DNA of 64,000 nt, taken from contig NZ_RCWE01000023.1 in the NCBI RefSeq assembly GCF_018448925.1, positions 1 to 64,000 of the forward strand, read 5' to 3'. The notes under the pieces are model-generated. The model saw only the letters and a list, made by a program, of their open reading frames with translations, was not told the origin of the DNA and did no database searches. Shown piece by piece: positions 9,803-19,327 of the stretch (positions are counted from its first letter, which is position 1; every line of letters starts with the position of its first letter). The translations under genes were made by a program, and so were the position numbers. Source of the DNA: Photorhabdus akhurstii (GTDB taxonomy: Bacteria; Pseudomonadota; Gammaproteobacteria; Enterobacterales; Enterobacteriaceae).

Positions 9803-10366
9803 ATGAGCCAATTAGTTTATTTGGACACCTGTTATGGTCCAGTTAGTAAAGATGTTATTGAAAAAGCCCGTAAAATCCGCTTGTTGATTTGCGACGTTGA
9901 CGGTGTTCTGTCCGATGGCCTGATATATATGGGCAATAACGGTGAAGAGTTAAAAACATTTAATGTTCGAGATGGTTACGGAATTCGCTGCTTAATTACT
10001 TCAGGTATCGAAGTCGCTATTATTACCGGCCGTACAGCGAAATTGCTGGAAGATCGAGCAAACACACTAGGGATTACACATCTTTACCAAGGACAGAGTG
10101 ATAAGGTTTTGGCGTACAAAGAATTGTTAGATAAACTGGGATTAAAACCAGAACAGGTTGCTTACATCGGTGATGATCTGATTGATTGGCCGGTCATGGA
10201 ACAAGTGGGGTTATCTGTCGCTGTGGCAGATGCACATCCTCTACTCTTACCAAAAGCGCATTATGTCACCCAAATTGCCGGGGGACGCGGTGCGGTAAGG
10301 GAACTTTGTGATTTGGTGCTTTTTGCTCAGAATAAGCTGGAAGAGGCCAAAGGATTATCAATATAG
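9803..10366 (+). CDS. kdsC: Kdo 8-phosphate phosphatase KdsC
   Basis: 187 residues, HAD superfamily. Motif I is CDVDGVLSDG with Asp31 and Asp33, motif II lies in IITGR, and motif IV is GDDLIDWPVM. It removes phosphate from Kdo 8-phosphate, the last step before CMP activation. It sits between kdsD (17 bases upstream) and lptC (20 bases downstream), linking Kdo supply to LPS export. Confidence 0.97.
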   Translation: MSQLVYLDTCYGPVSKDVIEKARKIRLLICDVDGVLSDGLIYMGNNGEELKTFNVRDGYGIRCLITSGIEVAIITGRTAKLLEDRANTLGITHLYQGQSDKVLAYKELLDKLGLKPEQVAYIGDDLIDWPVMEQVGLSVAVADAHPLLLPKAHYVTQIAGGRGAVRELCDLVLFAQNKLEEAKGLSI

Positions 10367-10386
10367 TAGGTTGAAGTGAAACGAGA

Positions 10387-10965
10387 ATGGATAGAATCAA
10401 ATCCTGGTTGGTGATAACTCTGGTATTAATCATCCTGGCATTAATTGGCTGGAACTTGTCTGATTCAGATGAGACTAAATCATCTTCTGCTACAGATAAC
10501 AGTCAGCCAACCTATCAAAGTCAGGATACCATAACTTTTGTTTATGACCCTACGGGGAAACTGACGTATAAACTGGTCGCTGATGACGTCCAAAATTATG
10601 CAGAGTCAAAACTTACCTGGTTTACCAAACCAGTGTTAATTACTTATGACTCAAACGCCATTGCTACATGGACAGTTCGTGCTAACAAAGCCAAACTGAC
10701 TAATGACAGAATGCTCTATCTTTACGGCGACGTACAGGTTGACAGTCTGACTAATACGTCACAATTACAACGTATTACCACAGATAACGCTATTATCAAC
10801 CTGGTAACTCAGGATGTTTCATCTGACGATCAGGTCACACTGATTGGTGTCGGGCTAAAATCCGTCGGTATGAAAATGCGTGGCAATCTGCGGAATAAAA
10901 CCGCTGAACTGATTGAAAAGGTTAACACCTACTATGAAATCCAACATGAAAAACAGAATCCGTAA
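10387..10965 (+). CDS. lptC: LPS export protein LptC
   Basis: 192 residues with an N-terminal transmembrane anchor (SWLVITLVLIILALIGWNL, about 6-24) and a periplasmic beta-jellyroll (VYDPTGKLTYKLVADDVQNY onward). It joins the LptB2FG extractor to the LptA bridge. Its 3' end overlaps the start of lptA by 32 bases, an overlap also conserved in E. coli. Confidence 0.96.
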   Translation: MDRIKSWLVITLVLIILALIGWNLSDSDETKSSSATDNSQPTYQSQDTITFVYDPTGKLTYKLVADDVQNYAESKLTWFTKPVLITYDSNAIATWTVRANKAKLTNDRMLYLYGDVQVDSLTNTSQLQRITTDNAIINLVTQDVSSDDQVTLIGVGLKSVGMKMRGNLRNKTAELIEKVNTYYEIQHEKQNP

Positions 10966-11479
10966 TGCTTTTATTGCCAGCGCCATCTTTGCAGTCAGCC
11001 TTCCTGCTCTGGCACTGAAAGATGACACCCAGAAACCTATTTCTATCGATTCTGTTAAACAAGCCCTTGACATGACAGGGAACACTGCCACATTTACAGA
11101 AGATGTGATCGTTAAACAAGGTTCTATCGATATCCGCGCTGACAAAGTTGTTGTAACTCGTCCAGACGGCGACTCTAAGAAAATGATTATTGAGGCATTT
11201 GGTAATCCAGTCACTTTCTATCAGCTACAGGACAATGGCAAACCAATCAAGGGCCGCGGTTCCAAAATGCGTTACGAAATGGATAAAGAGCTGGTTACAC
11301 TGACTGGCAATGCCTATTTGGAACAGCTAGACAGCAATATAAAAGGCGATCGTATCACCTATCTAGTCCCAACTCAGCAGATGGAAGCGTTTAGTGATAA
11401 AGGTAAACGAGTGACCACCGTCCTACTCCCTTCTCAGTTACAAGAAGAAGGCCCTGGGGCTAACAACAAGAGTAAATAA
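10934..11479 (+). CDS. lptA: Periplasmic LPS-transport bridge protein LptA
   Basis: 181 residues from ATG 10934. A longer frame begins at TTG 10913, but the ATG has an AAAAGG site 12 bases upstream and leaves a normal signal peptide ending PALA (cleavage after Ala27). The mature part holds the OstA/LptA jellyroll (GNTATFTEDVIVKQGSI, ADKVVVTRPDG, TYLVPTQQMEAFSDKGKR). It polymerises across the periplasm to carry LPS from LptC to LptD. It starts inside lptC and ends 6 bases before lptB. ATG 10946 is an alternative start. Confidence 0.95.
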   Translation: MKSNMKNRIRNAFIASAIFAVSLPALALKDDTQKPISIDSVKQALDMTGNTATFTEDVIVKQGSIDIRADKVVVTRPDGDSKKMIIEAFGNPVTFYQLQDNGKPIKGRGSKMRYEMDKELVTLTGNAYLEQLDSNIKGDRITYLVPTQQMEAFSDKGKRVTTVLLPSQLQEEGPGANNKSK

Positions 11480-11485
11480 CGATAT

Positions 11486-12211
11486 ATGGCAATACTAAAC
11501 GCAGAAAACCTGGCAAAAGCTTACAAAGGCCGTAAGGTCGTTGAAAATGTCAGCCTAAATGTAAATTCCGGCGAAATTGTTGGCCTGCTTGGTCCGAACG
11601 GTGCCGGGAAAACGACGACTTTCTATATGGTCGTCGGTATCGTTTCACGGGATGCCGGGACAATCACCATTGATAATGAAGATATCAGCCTATTGCCGCT
11701 TCATGAACGGGCACGCCGTGGTATTGGTTATTTGCCTCAGGAAGCTTCTATTTTCCGTCGCCTAAGCGTATTCGACAACCTGATGGCTGTATTGGAGATC
11801 CGCCGGGATCTAACTCAAGAGCAACGAAAAGAACGTGCCGAAGAGCTGATGGAAGAGTTCCATATCAGCCATCTACGTGACAGTCTTGGTCAATCGCTTT
11901 CTGGAGGTGAACGCCGCCGCGTAGAGATTGCCAGAGCGCTCGCAGCCAATCCTAAATTTATTTTGCTGGATGAGCCTTTTGCCGGCGTAGATCCTATCTC
12001 GGTCATCGATATCAAGAAGATCATTCAGCATTTGAGAGATTATGGGCTAGGGGTCCTTATCACAGACCACAATGTCCGTGAAACATTGGATGTATGCGAA
12101 CGTGCTTATATTGTCAGCCAAGGGCATCTGATTGCTCACGGCACACCTAATGATATTCTTAATAATGAACAGGTGAAGCGCGTTTATTTAGGCGAAGGTT
12201 TCCGGCTCTAA
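11486..12211 (+). CDS. lptB: LPS export ABC transporter ATP-binding protein LptB
   Basis: 241 residues. Walker A is GPNGAGKTT at 36-44, the Q-loop is [12 protein letters not shown], the signature is [14 protein letters not shown], Walker B is [13 protein letters not shown] and the switch is ITDHN. It drives LPS extraction from the inner membrane with LptF and LptG, which are not in this window. It lies in a tight cluster, 6 bases after lptA and 26 bases before rpoN. Confidence 0.97.
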   Translation: MAILNAENLAKAYKGRKVVENVSLNVNSGEIVGLLGPNGAGKTTTFYMVVGIVSRDAGTITIDNEDISLLPLHERARRGIGYLPQEASIFRRLSVFDNLMAVLEIRRDLTQEQRKERAEELMEEFHISHLRDSLGQSLSGGERRRVEIARALAANPKFILLDEPFAGVDPISVIDIKKIIQHLRDYGLGVLITDHNVRETLDVCERAYIVSQGHLIAHGTPNDILNNEQVKRVYLGEGFRL

Positions 12212-12237
12212 TTAGCCAGGAGAATTGATTTAACGCT

Positions 12238-13677
12238 ATGAAGCAAAGTTTGCAACTCAGGCTTAGTCAGCAACTGGCTATGACACCACAGCTCCAACAA
12301 GCTATTCGTTTGTTGCAACTTTCTACGCTTGAACTCCAGCAGGAAATACAACAAGCGCTAGAAATGAACCCTTTGCTTGAACAGGATGAAGATCATCAGG
12401 AAATCAGCAATCAGGAACTTCCCGATAATGAAACGGAAGCTATGGATACGCTTGATGCCTTGCAACAAAAGGATATGCCAGACGAGTTACCCTTGGATGC
12501 CAGTTGGGATGAAATTTACACCGCTGGCACACCTTCCGGGACACGTAACGACTATAACGACGATGAACTGCCGCTTTATCAAGGTGAAACCGTTCAAACC
12601 TTACAAGACTACTTGATGTGGCAGGCAGAGCTAACCTCCTTCACGGAAACCGATGCGGCCATTGCGACATCAATCATTGATGCCGTAGATGACACTGGCT
12701 ATCTCACTGTGCCATTAGAAGATATCCTTGCCAGCATTGGCGACGATCAACTCACCCTGGCAGAAGTAGAAGCGGTGCTAAAACAGATACAACATTTCGA
12801 TCCTATCGGTGTCGCCGCTCGTGATTTAAAAGATTGTCTACTGGTCCAGCTATCAATGCTTCCGCCAGAAACACCTTATCTGAAAGAGGCGCAACTGATC
12901 GTTTGCGAACATCTGGAGCTATTAGGTCATCGGGATTTCCGCAATTTAATCCGTCTGAGTCATTTGAAAGAAGATACTCTGAAAGAAGTCATCAGTTTAA
13001 TCCAGTCACTTGAACCAAAGCCCGGTCTGGCAATAAACACCGGCGAATCTGAATACGTCATCCCCGATGTACTAGTTCGAAAAGAGAGCGAACACTGGCA
13101 AGTAGAATTAAATACAGATAGTATCCCCCGTTTACACATTAATCAGCATTATGCAGAGCTTGGGCAACATACACGCAATGAAAGTGACAGTCAGTTTATC
13201 CGTAATAACCTACAAGAGGCTAGATGGCTTATCAAAAGCCTGGAAAGCCGGAATGATACTCTGCTGAAAGTTGCGCGTTGCATTGTAGAACAGCAACAGG
13301 AATTTTTTGAGCATGGTGAAGAACATATGAAACCTATGGTTTTAGCTGACATTGCTTTCCAGGTTGATATGCATGAATCCACCATTTCCAGGGTGACTAC
13401 CCAAAAATTCCTGCACAGCTCACGTGGTATTTTTGAATTGAAGTATTTTTTCTCCAGCCATGTCAATACAGAAAGTGGAGGCGAAGCCTCTTCAACTGCA
13501 ATACGGGCTTTGGTGAAAAAACTGGTAGCAGCGGAAAACCCCGCCAAACCATTAAGTGACAGCAAACTGACGAGCATGCTAGCCGATCAAGGCATCATGG
13601 TTGCCCGACGGACTGTCACAAAATATCGAGAGTCGTTATCCATTCCGCCATCAAACCAACGTAAACGTCTGGTTTGA
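12238..13677 (+). CDS. rpoN: RNA polymerase sigma-54 factor RpoN
   Basis: 479 residues. The Gln/Leu-rich region I ([18 protein letters not shown]...) binds activators, an acidic linker follows at ~50-110, then the core-binding domain, and the DNA-binding part ends in the RpoN box [10 protein letters not shown] at about 456-465. It directs transcription of nitrogen-assimilation and other sigma-54 promoters. It is followed by hpf, ptsN, rapZ and npr, the standard enteric rpoN cluster connecting it to the nitrogen PTS. Confidence 0.98.
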   Translation: MKQSLQLRLSQQLAMTPQLQQAIRLLQLSTLELQQEIQQALEMNPLLEQDEDHQEISNQELPDNETEAMDTLDALQQKDMPDELPLDASWDEIYTAGTPSGTRNDYNDDELPLYQGETVQTLQDYLMWQAELTSFTETDAAIATSIIDAVDDTGYLTVPLEDILASIGDDQLTLAEVEAVLKQIQHFDPIGVAARDLKDCLLVQLSMLPPETPYLKEAQLIVCEHLELLGHRDFRNLIRLSHLKEDTLKEVISLIQSLEPKPGLAINTGESEYVIPDVLVRKESEHWQVELNTDSIPRLHINQHYAELGQHTRNESDSQFIRNNLQEARWLIKSLESRNDTLLKVARCIVEQQQEFFEHGEEHMKPMVLADIAFQVDMHESTISRVTTQKFLHSSRGIFELKYFFSSHVNTESGGEASSTAIRALVKKLVAAENPAKPLSDSKLTSMLADQGIMVARRTVTKYRESLSIPPSNQRKRLV

Positions 13678-13700
13678 AATGAACAGAGAAGGAAGACAAT

Positions 13701-13988
13701 ATGCAACTCAAAATAACCGGCCACAATATTGAAATTACTGATGCATTACGCGACATTATCACTGCAAAATGCAGCAAGCTGGATCAATATTTCGACAGGA
13801 TCAACCTGACTCAGGTAATCCTCCGAGTGGAAAAGGTACAACAAATCGCCGAAGCTACTGTACACATTAACGGAGGTGAGTTGCACGCATCATCAGAACA
13901 TGAAGATATGTATGCAGCAATTGATGGACTGGTCGATAAACTAGCGCGTCAATTAACCAAACATAAAGACAAACTGAGACATCATTAA
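13701..13988 (+). CDS. hpf: Ribosome hibernation promoting factor HPF
   Basis: 95 residues, short HPF/YfiA family: MQLKITGHNIEITDALRDII at the start, the basic QVILRVEKVQ strand, and EDMYAAIDGLVDKLARQL leading to a basic HKDKLRHH tail. It binds the 30S decoding region and promotes 100S dimers in stationary phase. It lies 23 bases downstream of rpoN. A perfect 10-bp hairpin follows at 14049-14085 before ptsN. Confidence 0.96.
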   Translation: MQLKITGHNIEITDALRDIITAKCSKLDQYFDRINLTQVILRVEKVQQIAEATVHINGGELHASSEHEDMYAAIDGLVDKLARQLTKHKDKLRHH

Positions 13989-14048
13989 CAGTTATTTAAC
14001 AAAGAATGTAGTAACAACAGCAGAATATTGCTGTAAAACAGTGCGCAA

Positions 14049-14085
14049 ATACCGGATGTCACAGATATTCTATGGCATCCGGTAT
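14049..14085. repeat. Hairpin between hpf and ptsN
   Basis: Perfect inverted repeat ATACCGGATG / CATCCGGTAT with a 17-base loop. No T-run follows, so it is not a classic intrinsic terminator. It may be a REP-like element or an mRNA-stabilising structure setting hpf and ptsN levels separately. Confidence 0.7.
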
Positions 14086-14113
14086 CAATGAGGCACCTAA
14101 GTGAATAGAAAAA

Positions 14114-14581
14114 ATGAATAATCAAGCAGATTTACTACTAAGTTCTGTGCTTTCTCTCGCATGTACGCGCAATAATGTACATTGTTCGAGCAAAAAACGG
14201 GCTTTAGAGATTATCAGTGAGCTAGCATCTCAGCAGCTTAAGTTACCAGAAAATGTCGTATTCGAAGCAATATTAACCAGAGAAAAAGTAGGTACTACTG
14301 GAATTGGCAGTGGTATTGCTATCCCTCACGGTAAATTAGATGCAGAAAGCTCAGATCAAGCAGTCGGCGTTTTCCTAAATCTGGAACAACCCATTGCTTT
14401 TGATGCGATTGATAATCAACCAGTTGATTTGCTGTTTGCTTTACTGGTTCCAAATGATCAATGCCAGACGCACTTACACACATTGTCATTGATCGCCAAA
14501 CGTCTTGCAGATAAAAACCTCTGCCGCCGTTTAAGATCGGCACAAAGTGATGAAGAATTATACTCAATTATCACTGAATAA
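14114..14581 (+). CDS. ptsN: Nitrogen PTS EIIA component PtsN (EIIA-Ntr)
   Basis: 155 residues, PTS EIIA type 2 domain, with the phosphorylatable His72 in GSGIAIPHGKL and the LLFALLVPNDQCQTHLHTLSLIAK segment. It receives phosphate from NPr and regulates potassium transport and other targets without importing sugar. rapZ follows 74 bases downstream and npr after that. Slightly shorter than the 163 of E. coli. Confidence 0.96.
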   Translation: MNNQADLLLSSVLSLACTRNNVHCSSKKRALEIISELASQQLKLPENVVFEAILTREKVGTTGIGSGIAIPHGKLDAESSDQAVGVFLNLEQPIAFDAIDNQPVDLLFALLVPNDQCQTHLHTLSLIAKRLADKNLCRRLRSAQSDEELYSIITE

Positions 14582-14655
14582 CTGTTGCAGTGCATGGAGA
14601 GCAACAGATAAGAGTGGCTCATAATAACCACTGAGAAATTAAGGGGAGTCGCCTC

Positions 14656-15507
14656 ATGGTGCTGATGATAGTCAGTGGCCGTTCCGGTTCAGGTAAATCC
14701 GTTGCCTTGCGCGCACTGGAAGACATGGGTTTTTATTGTGTAGACAACTTGCCGGTAGTATTACTACCGGAATTAGCAAATACGTTGTCTGACCGCGATA
14801 TTTCCGCCGCGGTGAGTATTGATGTAAGAAACATGCCGGAATCCCCTGAGGTTTTCGAAGAAGCCTTGACTAAACTACCAGAGAGTTTCTCACCGCAATT
14901 ACTGTTTCTTGACGCTGACCGTAACACATTGATCCGCCGTTATAGCGACACCCGCCGTCTGCATCCGCTATCAAGCAAAAATCTTTCTCTGGAAAGCGCG
15001 ATTGATCAAGAAAGTGATCTGCTGGAACCCCTTCGTTCAAGAGCAGATCTGATTATCGACACTTCCGAAATGTCAGTTCATGAATTGGCTGAGATGCTAA
15101 GAACGCGTCTGCTAGGCAAACGGGAACGTGAGTTGACAATGGTGTTTGAGTCTTTCGGCTTCAAGCATGGCATTCCAATTGATGCCGACTATGTTTTTGA
15201 CGTACGTTTCTTACCAAACCCACACTGGGACCCTAAATTACGGCCAATGACCGGCCTTGATCGTCCCGTAGCCGCTTTCCTCGACCGTCATACGGAAGTG
15301 CATAACTTTATCTATCAAACCCGCAGTTATCTTGAACTCTGGCTACCTATGCTTGAAACCAATAACCGCAGCTATCTGACCGTGGCTATTGGCTGTACCG
15401 GCGGTAAACATCGTTCCGTTTACGTGGCAGAACAGTTGGCCGATTATTTTCGCTCCCGAGGCAAAAACGTACAGTCGCGCCACCGTACTCTCGAAAAGCG
15501 AAAATAA
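14656..15507 (+). CDS. rapZ: RNase adapter protein RapZ
   Basis: 283 residues with an N-terminal P-loop GRSGSGKS at 8-15 and a C-terminal RNA-binding half containing [19 protein letters not shown] and [17 protein letters not shown], ending in a basic tail ([10 protein letters not shown]). RapZ senses glucosamine 6-phosphate and delivers the sRNA GlmZ to RNase E. It lies between ptsN and npr (3 bases downstream), as in enteric genomes. Neither glmY nor glmZ is in the window. Confidence 0.97.
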   Translation: MVLMIVSGRSGSGKSVALRALEDMGFYCVDNLPVVLLPELANTLSDRDISAAVSIDVRNMPESPEVFEEALTKLPESFSPQLLFLDADRNTLIRRYSDTRRLHPLSSKNLSLESAIDQESDLLEPLRSRADLIIDTSEMSVHELAEMLRTRLLGKRERELTMVFESFGFKHGIPIDADYVFDVRFLPNPHWDPKLRPMTGLDRPVAAFLDRHTEVHNFIYQTRSYLELWLPMLETNNRSYLTVAIGCTGGKHRSVYVAEQLADYFRSRGKNVQSRHRTLEKRK

Positions 15508-15510
15508 ATA

Positions 15511-15783
15511 ATGACAGTCAAGCAGAGGCTTGAAATCAAAAATCGGCTGGGAATGCACGCCCGGCCAGCAATGAAGCTGTATGATTTAGTACAGCTCTTT
15601 GAGTCTCATGTTGTTTTACGCAATGATAGCCATGTTGAAGCCGAAGCTAGCAGTGTAATTGCTATGCTGATGCTGGATTCAGAAAAAGGCAGCTATATTG
15701 AAGTTGAAGCCAGCGGCCCAGATGAAGAACAGGCTCTTGCAGCCATTATTAATCTATTTAATTCGGGATTTGACGAAGAATAA
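15511..15783 (+). CDS. npr: Phosphocarrier protein NPr
   Basis: 90 residues, HPr family, with the phosphorylated His16 in [10 protein letters not shown] and the Ser site region ([22 protein letters not shown]). It passes phosphate from EI-Ntr (PtsP) to PtsN. It begins 3 bases after rapZ and is the last gene of the rpoN cluster; a terminator lies ~125 bases downstream. Confidence 0.96.
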   Translation: MTVKQRLEIKNRLGMHARPAMKLYDLVQLFESHVVLRNDSHVEAEASSVIAMLMLDSEKGSYIEVEASGPDEEQALAAIINLFNSGFDEE

Positions 15784-15907
15784 CGTTGCTCACTCACCTG
15801 TGGATTATCATGTCCTTTACTGTTTTCATTAGCAACACAAAACAGTTCGTGATCATGATCTCTTTCTTTTCCAGTAAGAACAGCCTACTATCAGGTTAAT
15901 CATTTTA

Positions 15908-15946
15908 AATAACACCCCCCTCCTCATGGTGCGGGGTGTTATTTTG
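15908..15946 (+). terminator. Intrinsic terminator after the rpoN-npr cluster
   Basis: Inverted repeat AATAACACCCC / GGGGTGTTATT around a 14-base loop, followed by TTGTGTT. It lies between npr and rnk and probably ends the npr transcript. Confidence 0.8.
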
Positions 15947-15971
15947 TGTTGGAGTCCATTTGGAGTGTGGT

Positions 15972-16382
15972 ATGACTAAACCAGCAATTATCATCAACGA
16001 ATTAGACGCAGAACGTTTAGATTCCCTGTTGGAACAGCCAGCGTTTGCAGATACTAGTATCGCTGACGCTTTGAATGAGGAGCTGGATCGTGCAGAGATT
16101 GTACCTCCAGCAGAAATTCCATCAGATGTTGTAACAATGAACAGCCGGGTTCGTTTTCTTGACCTGACAAGCAATGAAGAGCGGGTACGTACTTTAGTTT
16201 ATCCAGCGTCACTGCAAGACAGTTCAGATCAGCTTTCTGTTATGGCTCCTTTAGGGGCTGCATTATTGGGCCTTCGTATCGGCGACGAAATCAGTTGGGC
16301 ATTGCCAAACGGCGAAGAAACCCGAGTCAAAGTATTAGAATTGCTTTACCAACCAGAAGCTGCCGGTGAGCTCCACCGTTAA
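15972..16382 (+). CDS. rnk: Regulator of nucleoside diphosphate kinase Rnk
   Basis: 136 residues from ATG 15972, the usual Rnk length; an upstream in-frame ATG at 15936 lies inside the terminator and is unlikely. The N-terminal helical part ([17 protein letters not shown]) and the C-terminal GreA-like domain ([32 protein letters not shown]) are both evident. The protein contacts RNA polymerase like GreA/DksA. It is monocistronic here, followed by the convergent pmbA. Confidence 0.93.
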   Translation: MTKPAIIINELDAERLDSLLEQPAFADTSIADALNEELDRAEIVPPAEIPSDVVTMNSRVRFLDLTSNEERVRTLVYPASLQDSSDQLSVMAPLGAALLGLRIGDEISWALPNGEETRVKVLELLYQPEAAGELHR

Positions 16383-16435
16383 TTCAGCCAGCCCATTTGT
16401 CCGGGCTGACTAAAATAATCGGAAACGAGTATCTC

Positions 16436-17776
16436 TTATTGACCAGCGATACTCATTTCCGGTAGTAAGATTGAACCGCACTGGATATTACTGCGAGTTT
16501 CAATATCATTCCCGATAGTAACCATATTGGCCCACATATCCTTTAGATTGCCCGCAATAGTAATCTCACTGACAGGATACTGAATCTCGCCATTTTCTAC
16601 CCAAAAACCAGCGGCGCCACGGGAATAGTCGCCGGTTACTGCACTGACTCCCTGCCCCATCAGTTCAGTGACGACTAACCCTGTTCCCATCTGACGCAGC
16701 AAACCTGCGAAATCCTGACCTTGCCCTGCAATGCACCAGTTATGAATTCCACCTGCATGGCCGGTACTTGCCATTCCTAGCTTACGGGCAGAATAACTTG
16801 TCAGAAGCCAAGTCTGTAATACCCCATCCTTAATGATGTCCCGATTATTGGTGGAAACACCTTCGCTATCAAATGGAGAAGATGCTAAACCTGCCGGTAA
16901 ATGTGGCCGTTCTTCAATTGTCAGCCATGATGGCAGAATTTGTTTGCCCAGATGATCAAGCAAGAAAGAGGATTTCCGGTAAATACTGCTACCACTGATA
17001 GCACCGACCAGATGACCGAAAAGGCCCGTTGCAACCTCCGCGGCAAACAACACCGGCGCTTTCATGGTCGGCAATTTACGTGGCGACAAACGAGATAACG
17101 CACGGCGAGCACACTCCTGCCCAACCCATTCTGGCGATTTTAAATCTTCAAAACGACGACTAATGGTATATGCATAGTCCCGTTCCATATCGCCATCAAG
17201 TTCAGCAATCACACAACTCGACATAGAATGACGACTGGAGCAATAGCTTTGCAACATACCGTGGCTGTTACCAAACACTCTGATGCCATAATGACTATTA
17301 AAACTGCCGCCTTCGGTATTGGTAATACGCTTATCTGCCTGTAATGCAGCTTGTTCTGCACGAGCGGCTAGTTCAATCGCGTTATCAGCATCCAATTCTG
17401 TTGGATGGAACAGCTCAAGATCTGGCGCTTCAAACGCCAATAGCGTTTTATCTGCCGGGCCAGCACAGGGGTCCTGAGAGGTATAACGAGCGATATCAAT
17501 CGCAGCCTGAACAGTACGAGCAATAGCATCCGGGCTTAAATCTGTTGATGATGCGCTACCTTTACGTTGCTGATGGTAGACGGTAATCCCCAATGCGCCA
17601 TCACTATTGAATTCTACATTTTCTATTTCACCAAAGCGGGTGCTGACACTAATACCCGTTGTTTTATTAACCGCAACCTCCGCAGCATCACAACCCGCTT
17701 TTGCCAGCTCTAGTGCCTGTGAAACTGCATTTTCCAGTTGTTTGCGTTGTTCCGCAATTTGATCCGTGATTTTCAT
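16436..17776 (-). CDS. pmbA: Metalloprotease-like protein PmbA (TldE)
   Basis: 446 residues, TldD/PmbA family, lacking the HExxxH metal site and so acting as the partner of TldD. Recognisable segments are [19 protein letters not shown], the [10 protein letters not shown]-like glycine-rich stretch and the [20 protein letters not shown] end. The TldD/TldE complex degrades unfolded peptides and matures microcins and CcdA. It diverges from yjgA across a 201-bp gap, as in E. coli. tldD is nearby at 19.3-20.8 kb on the same strand, which is closer than in E. coli. Confidence 0.96.
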   Translation of the reverse strand: MKITDQIAEQRKQLENAVSQALELAKAGCDAAEVAVNKTTGISVSTRFGEIENVEFNSDGALGITVYHQQRKGSASSTDLSPDAIARTVQAAIDIARYTSQDPCAGPADKTLLAFEAPDLELFHPTELDADNAIELAARAEQAALQADKRITNTEGGSFNSHYGIRVFGNSHGMLQSYCSSRHSMSSCVIAELDGDMERDYAYTISRRFEDLKSPEWVGQECARRALSRLSPRKLPTMKAPVLFAAEVATGLFGHLVGAISGSSIYRKSSFLLDHLGKQILPSWLTIEERPHLPAGLASSPFDSEGVSTNNRDIIKDGVLQTWLLTSYSARKLGMASTGHAGGIHNWCIAGQGQDFAGLLRQMGTGLVVTELMGQGVSAVTGDYSRGAAGFWVENGEIQYPVSEITIAGNLKDMWANMVTIGNDIETRSNIQCGSILLPEMSIAGQ

Positions 17777-17977
17777 TAATTACCCGTAATTTGATGAATA
17801 AAGGGAAAATCTGTCGGGAAAACAGGGCCGTTTTATCCACACAGTCAATGCCGAGTGGTAATCAGACGTTTTTCCCAGTTACAATACACAATATTAGGAT
17901 GTTAACACCCACCGGGCTACAGGTCATGCACCAAAAATCAACCTGCCAGCTCCGGCCTTTTTAAAAGGAAAACCACT

Positions 17978-18517
17978 ATGGCAAAGCAGCCTGAAGATTG
18001 GCTCAATGATTATCCTGCTGAAGAGGAAGAAGAAGAGATAATTTGGGTCAGTAAAAGCGAAATTAAACGTGATGCCGAAGCATTGAAAAAGCTGGGTACA
18101 GAATTGGTTGAGCTCAGCAAAAGTGCGCTTGAACGCGTTCCGTTAGATGAGGATCTGCTGGCCGCCATTGAACTTGCACAGAAGATAAAAAGAGAGGGGC
18201 GCCGCCGCCAATTACAATTTATTGGCAAACTGCTACGTACCCGGGATGTCGAGCCAATTACCACCGCGCTTGATAAACTGAAAAATCGTCATAATCAGCA
18301 AATCACTCTGTTCCATAAACTGGAAGAATTACGCGATAAATTGATTGATGGCAATGACGAGGTTATTGATGAAGTGGTGGCGTTATTCCCACAAACCGAT
18401 CGCCAGCAATTGCGTACTTTGATCCGCAACGCCAAAAAAGAAAAGGCGGCAAATAAGCCACCTAAATCTTATCGTCAGATTTTCCAATATCTTAAAGATA
18501 TGGCTGAATCCGCTTAA
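17978..18517 (+). CDS. yjgA: Ribosome-associated protein YjgA (DarP)
   Basis: 179 residues, DUF615 family. It is highly charged and helical, with an acidic start ([21 protein letters not shown] trimmed here to its core), [17 protein letters not shown] in the middle and [14 protein letters not shown] at the end. The family associates with late 50S assembly intermediates. It is transcribed divergently from pmbA and converges on the barstar gene. Confidence 0.94.
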   Translation: MAKQPEDWLNDYPAEEEEEEIIWVSKSEIKRDAEALKKLGTELVELSKSALERVPLDEDLLAAIELAQKIKREGRRRQLQFIGKLLRTRDVEPITTALDKLKNRHNQQITLFHKLEELRDKLIDGNDEVIDEVVALFPQTDRQQLRTLIRNAKKEKAANKPPKSYRQIFQYLKDMAESA

Positions 18518-18547
18518 CTACTAAAACCCGTAAGGTTCTAATTTCTG

Positions 18548-18817
18548 TTAGGGGAAAATATTAAAACTCAATTCCCCTTCCAGTTCTTCTTCTGCTTCTT
18601 CAAACAAAAGCACTAACGAGGAGAAATCACGTTCTTTCTGCTGCGTAAAATGGATGAAATTGACCTCTACAGGTAACTCAATTCCTCCTGTCACAACATC
18701 CCACAAAGCATCCAAATTACTACCAAACTCGTCTCCTAACTCAAATTGTTCAGAAAACTGCTGATAGAACATTTTCAGATCAGGGATACGGTCAAAATCA
18801 AACTCCACTTTATGCAT
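18548..18817 (-). CDS. Barstar-family ribonuclease inhibitor
   Basis: 89 residues with the barstar pattern: FDFDRIPDLKMFYQQFSEQF, then DEFGSNLDALWDVVTGGIELP at about 31-51 (Asp35-region acidic loop that inserts into the barnase active site), and an acidic C-terminal helix. It is cytoplasmic with no signal peptide. It starts only 4 bases after the barnase gene ends, so the two are co-expressed and it presumably protects the producer. E. coli yhcO is a barstar homologue without an adjacent barnase. Confidence 0.92.
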   Translation of the reverse strand: MHKVEFDFDRIPDLKMFYQQFSEQFELGDEFGSNLDALWDVVTGGIELPVEVNFIHFTQQKERDFSSLVLLFEEAEEELEGELSFNIFP

Positions 18818-18821
18818 AGAA

Positions 18822-19286
18822 TTACTCCATTAAGGTAAAACTTTTGTAATGATCCAACGTCAGATAAATCAGACCATCAGATGAATAAAGCAATCTGTCA
18901 CTCCCTCTGTGCCCACAACGGTAGTTAACATCTGCTTCAAACCACTGACGTTTCGGTTTCATTGGTAGTCTCTTTTCACGGTTAGTAAATTTGTCGCCAC
19001 CAATTGCTCTACCCGGCAGAACCTGACATAAATTTCCCTGTTTTGCATTCCAGCCAAGGTCGCGGGCCTGCTTTTTAGTAATGTAAATATCGGGTAATTT
19101 ATTATTCTGTCGTAAGTAAGCCACTACGTTATTCTGTTCAGTTAGCCCTTCAATCCGTTGTATTGCTGAGGTACCCCCATCTGTTTCTGGAGCCTGCAAC
19201 AGCGTCTTATCAACACCTTTGGCAAAAGTACCACAAGTCACAACCAAAACAGTCAGTAACACACCTGCTAGCCAAGTCTTCTTCAT
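18822..19286 (-). CDS. Secreted barnase-family ribonuclease
   Basis: 154 residues from ATG 19286; a longer frame reaches into tldD, but this start gives a signal peptide (MKKTWLAGVLLTVLVVTCGTFA). The mature part follows barnase: GWNAKQGNL, PGRAIGGDKFTNREKRLP, then the catalytic set Glu117 (WFEADVNY), Arg127/Arg131 (RGSDRLLYSSDG) and His146 (DHYKSF). Cys87 and Cys124 could form a disulfide in the periplasm. It is a predicted guanyl-preferring RNase, exported and paired with the downstream barstar. It lies 41 bases after tldD on the same strand. Confidence 0.92.
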   Translation of the reverse strand: MKKTWLAGVLLTVLVVTCGTFAKGVDKTLLQAPETDGGTSAIQRIEGLTEQNNVVAYLRQNNKLPDIYITKKQARDLGWNAKQGNLCQVLPGRAIGGDKFTNREKRLPMKPKRQWFEADVNYRCGHRGSDRLLYSSDGLIYLTLDHYKSFTLME

Positions 19287-19327
19287 GACTATCCTTATAT
19301 GATCTATCTCGGATAAACAGCCAAAAA

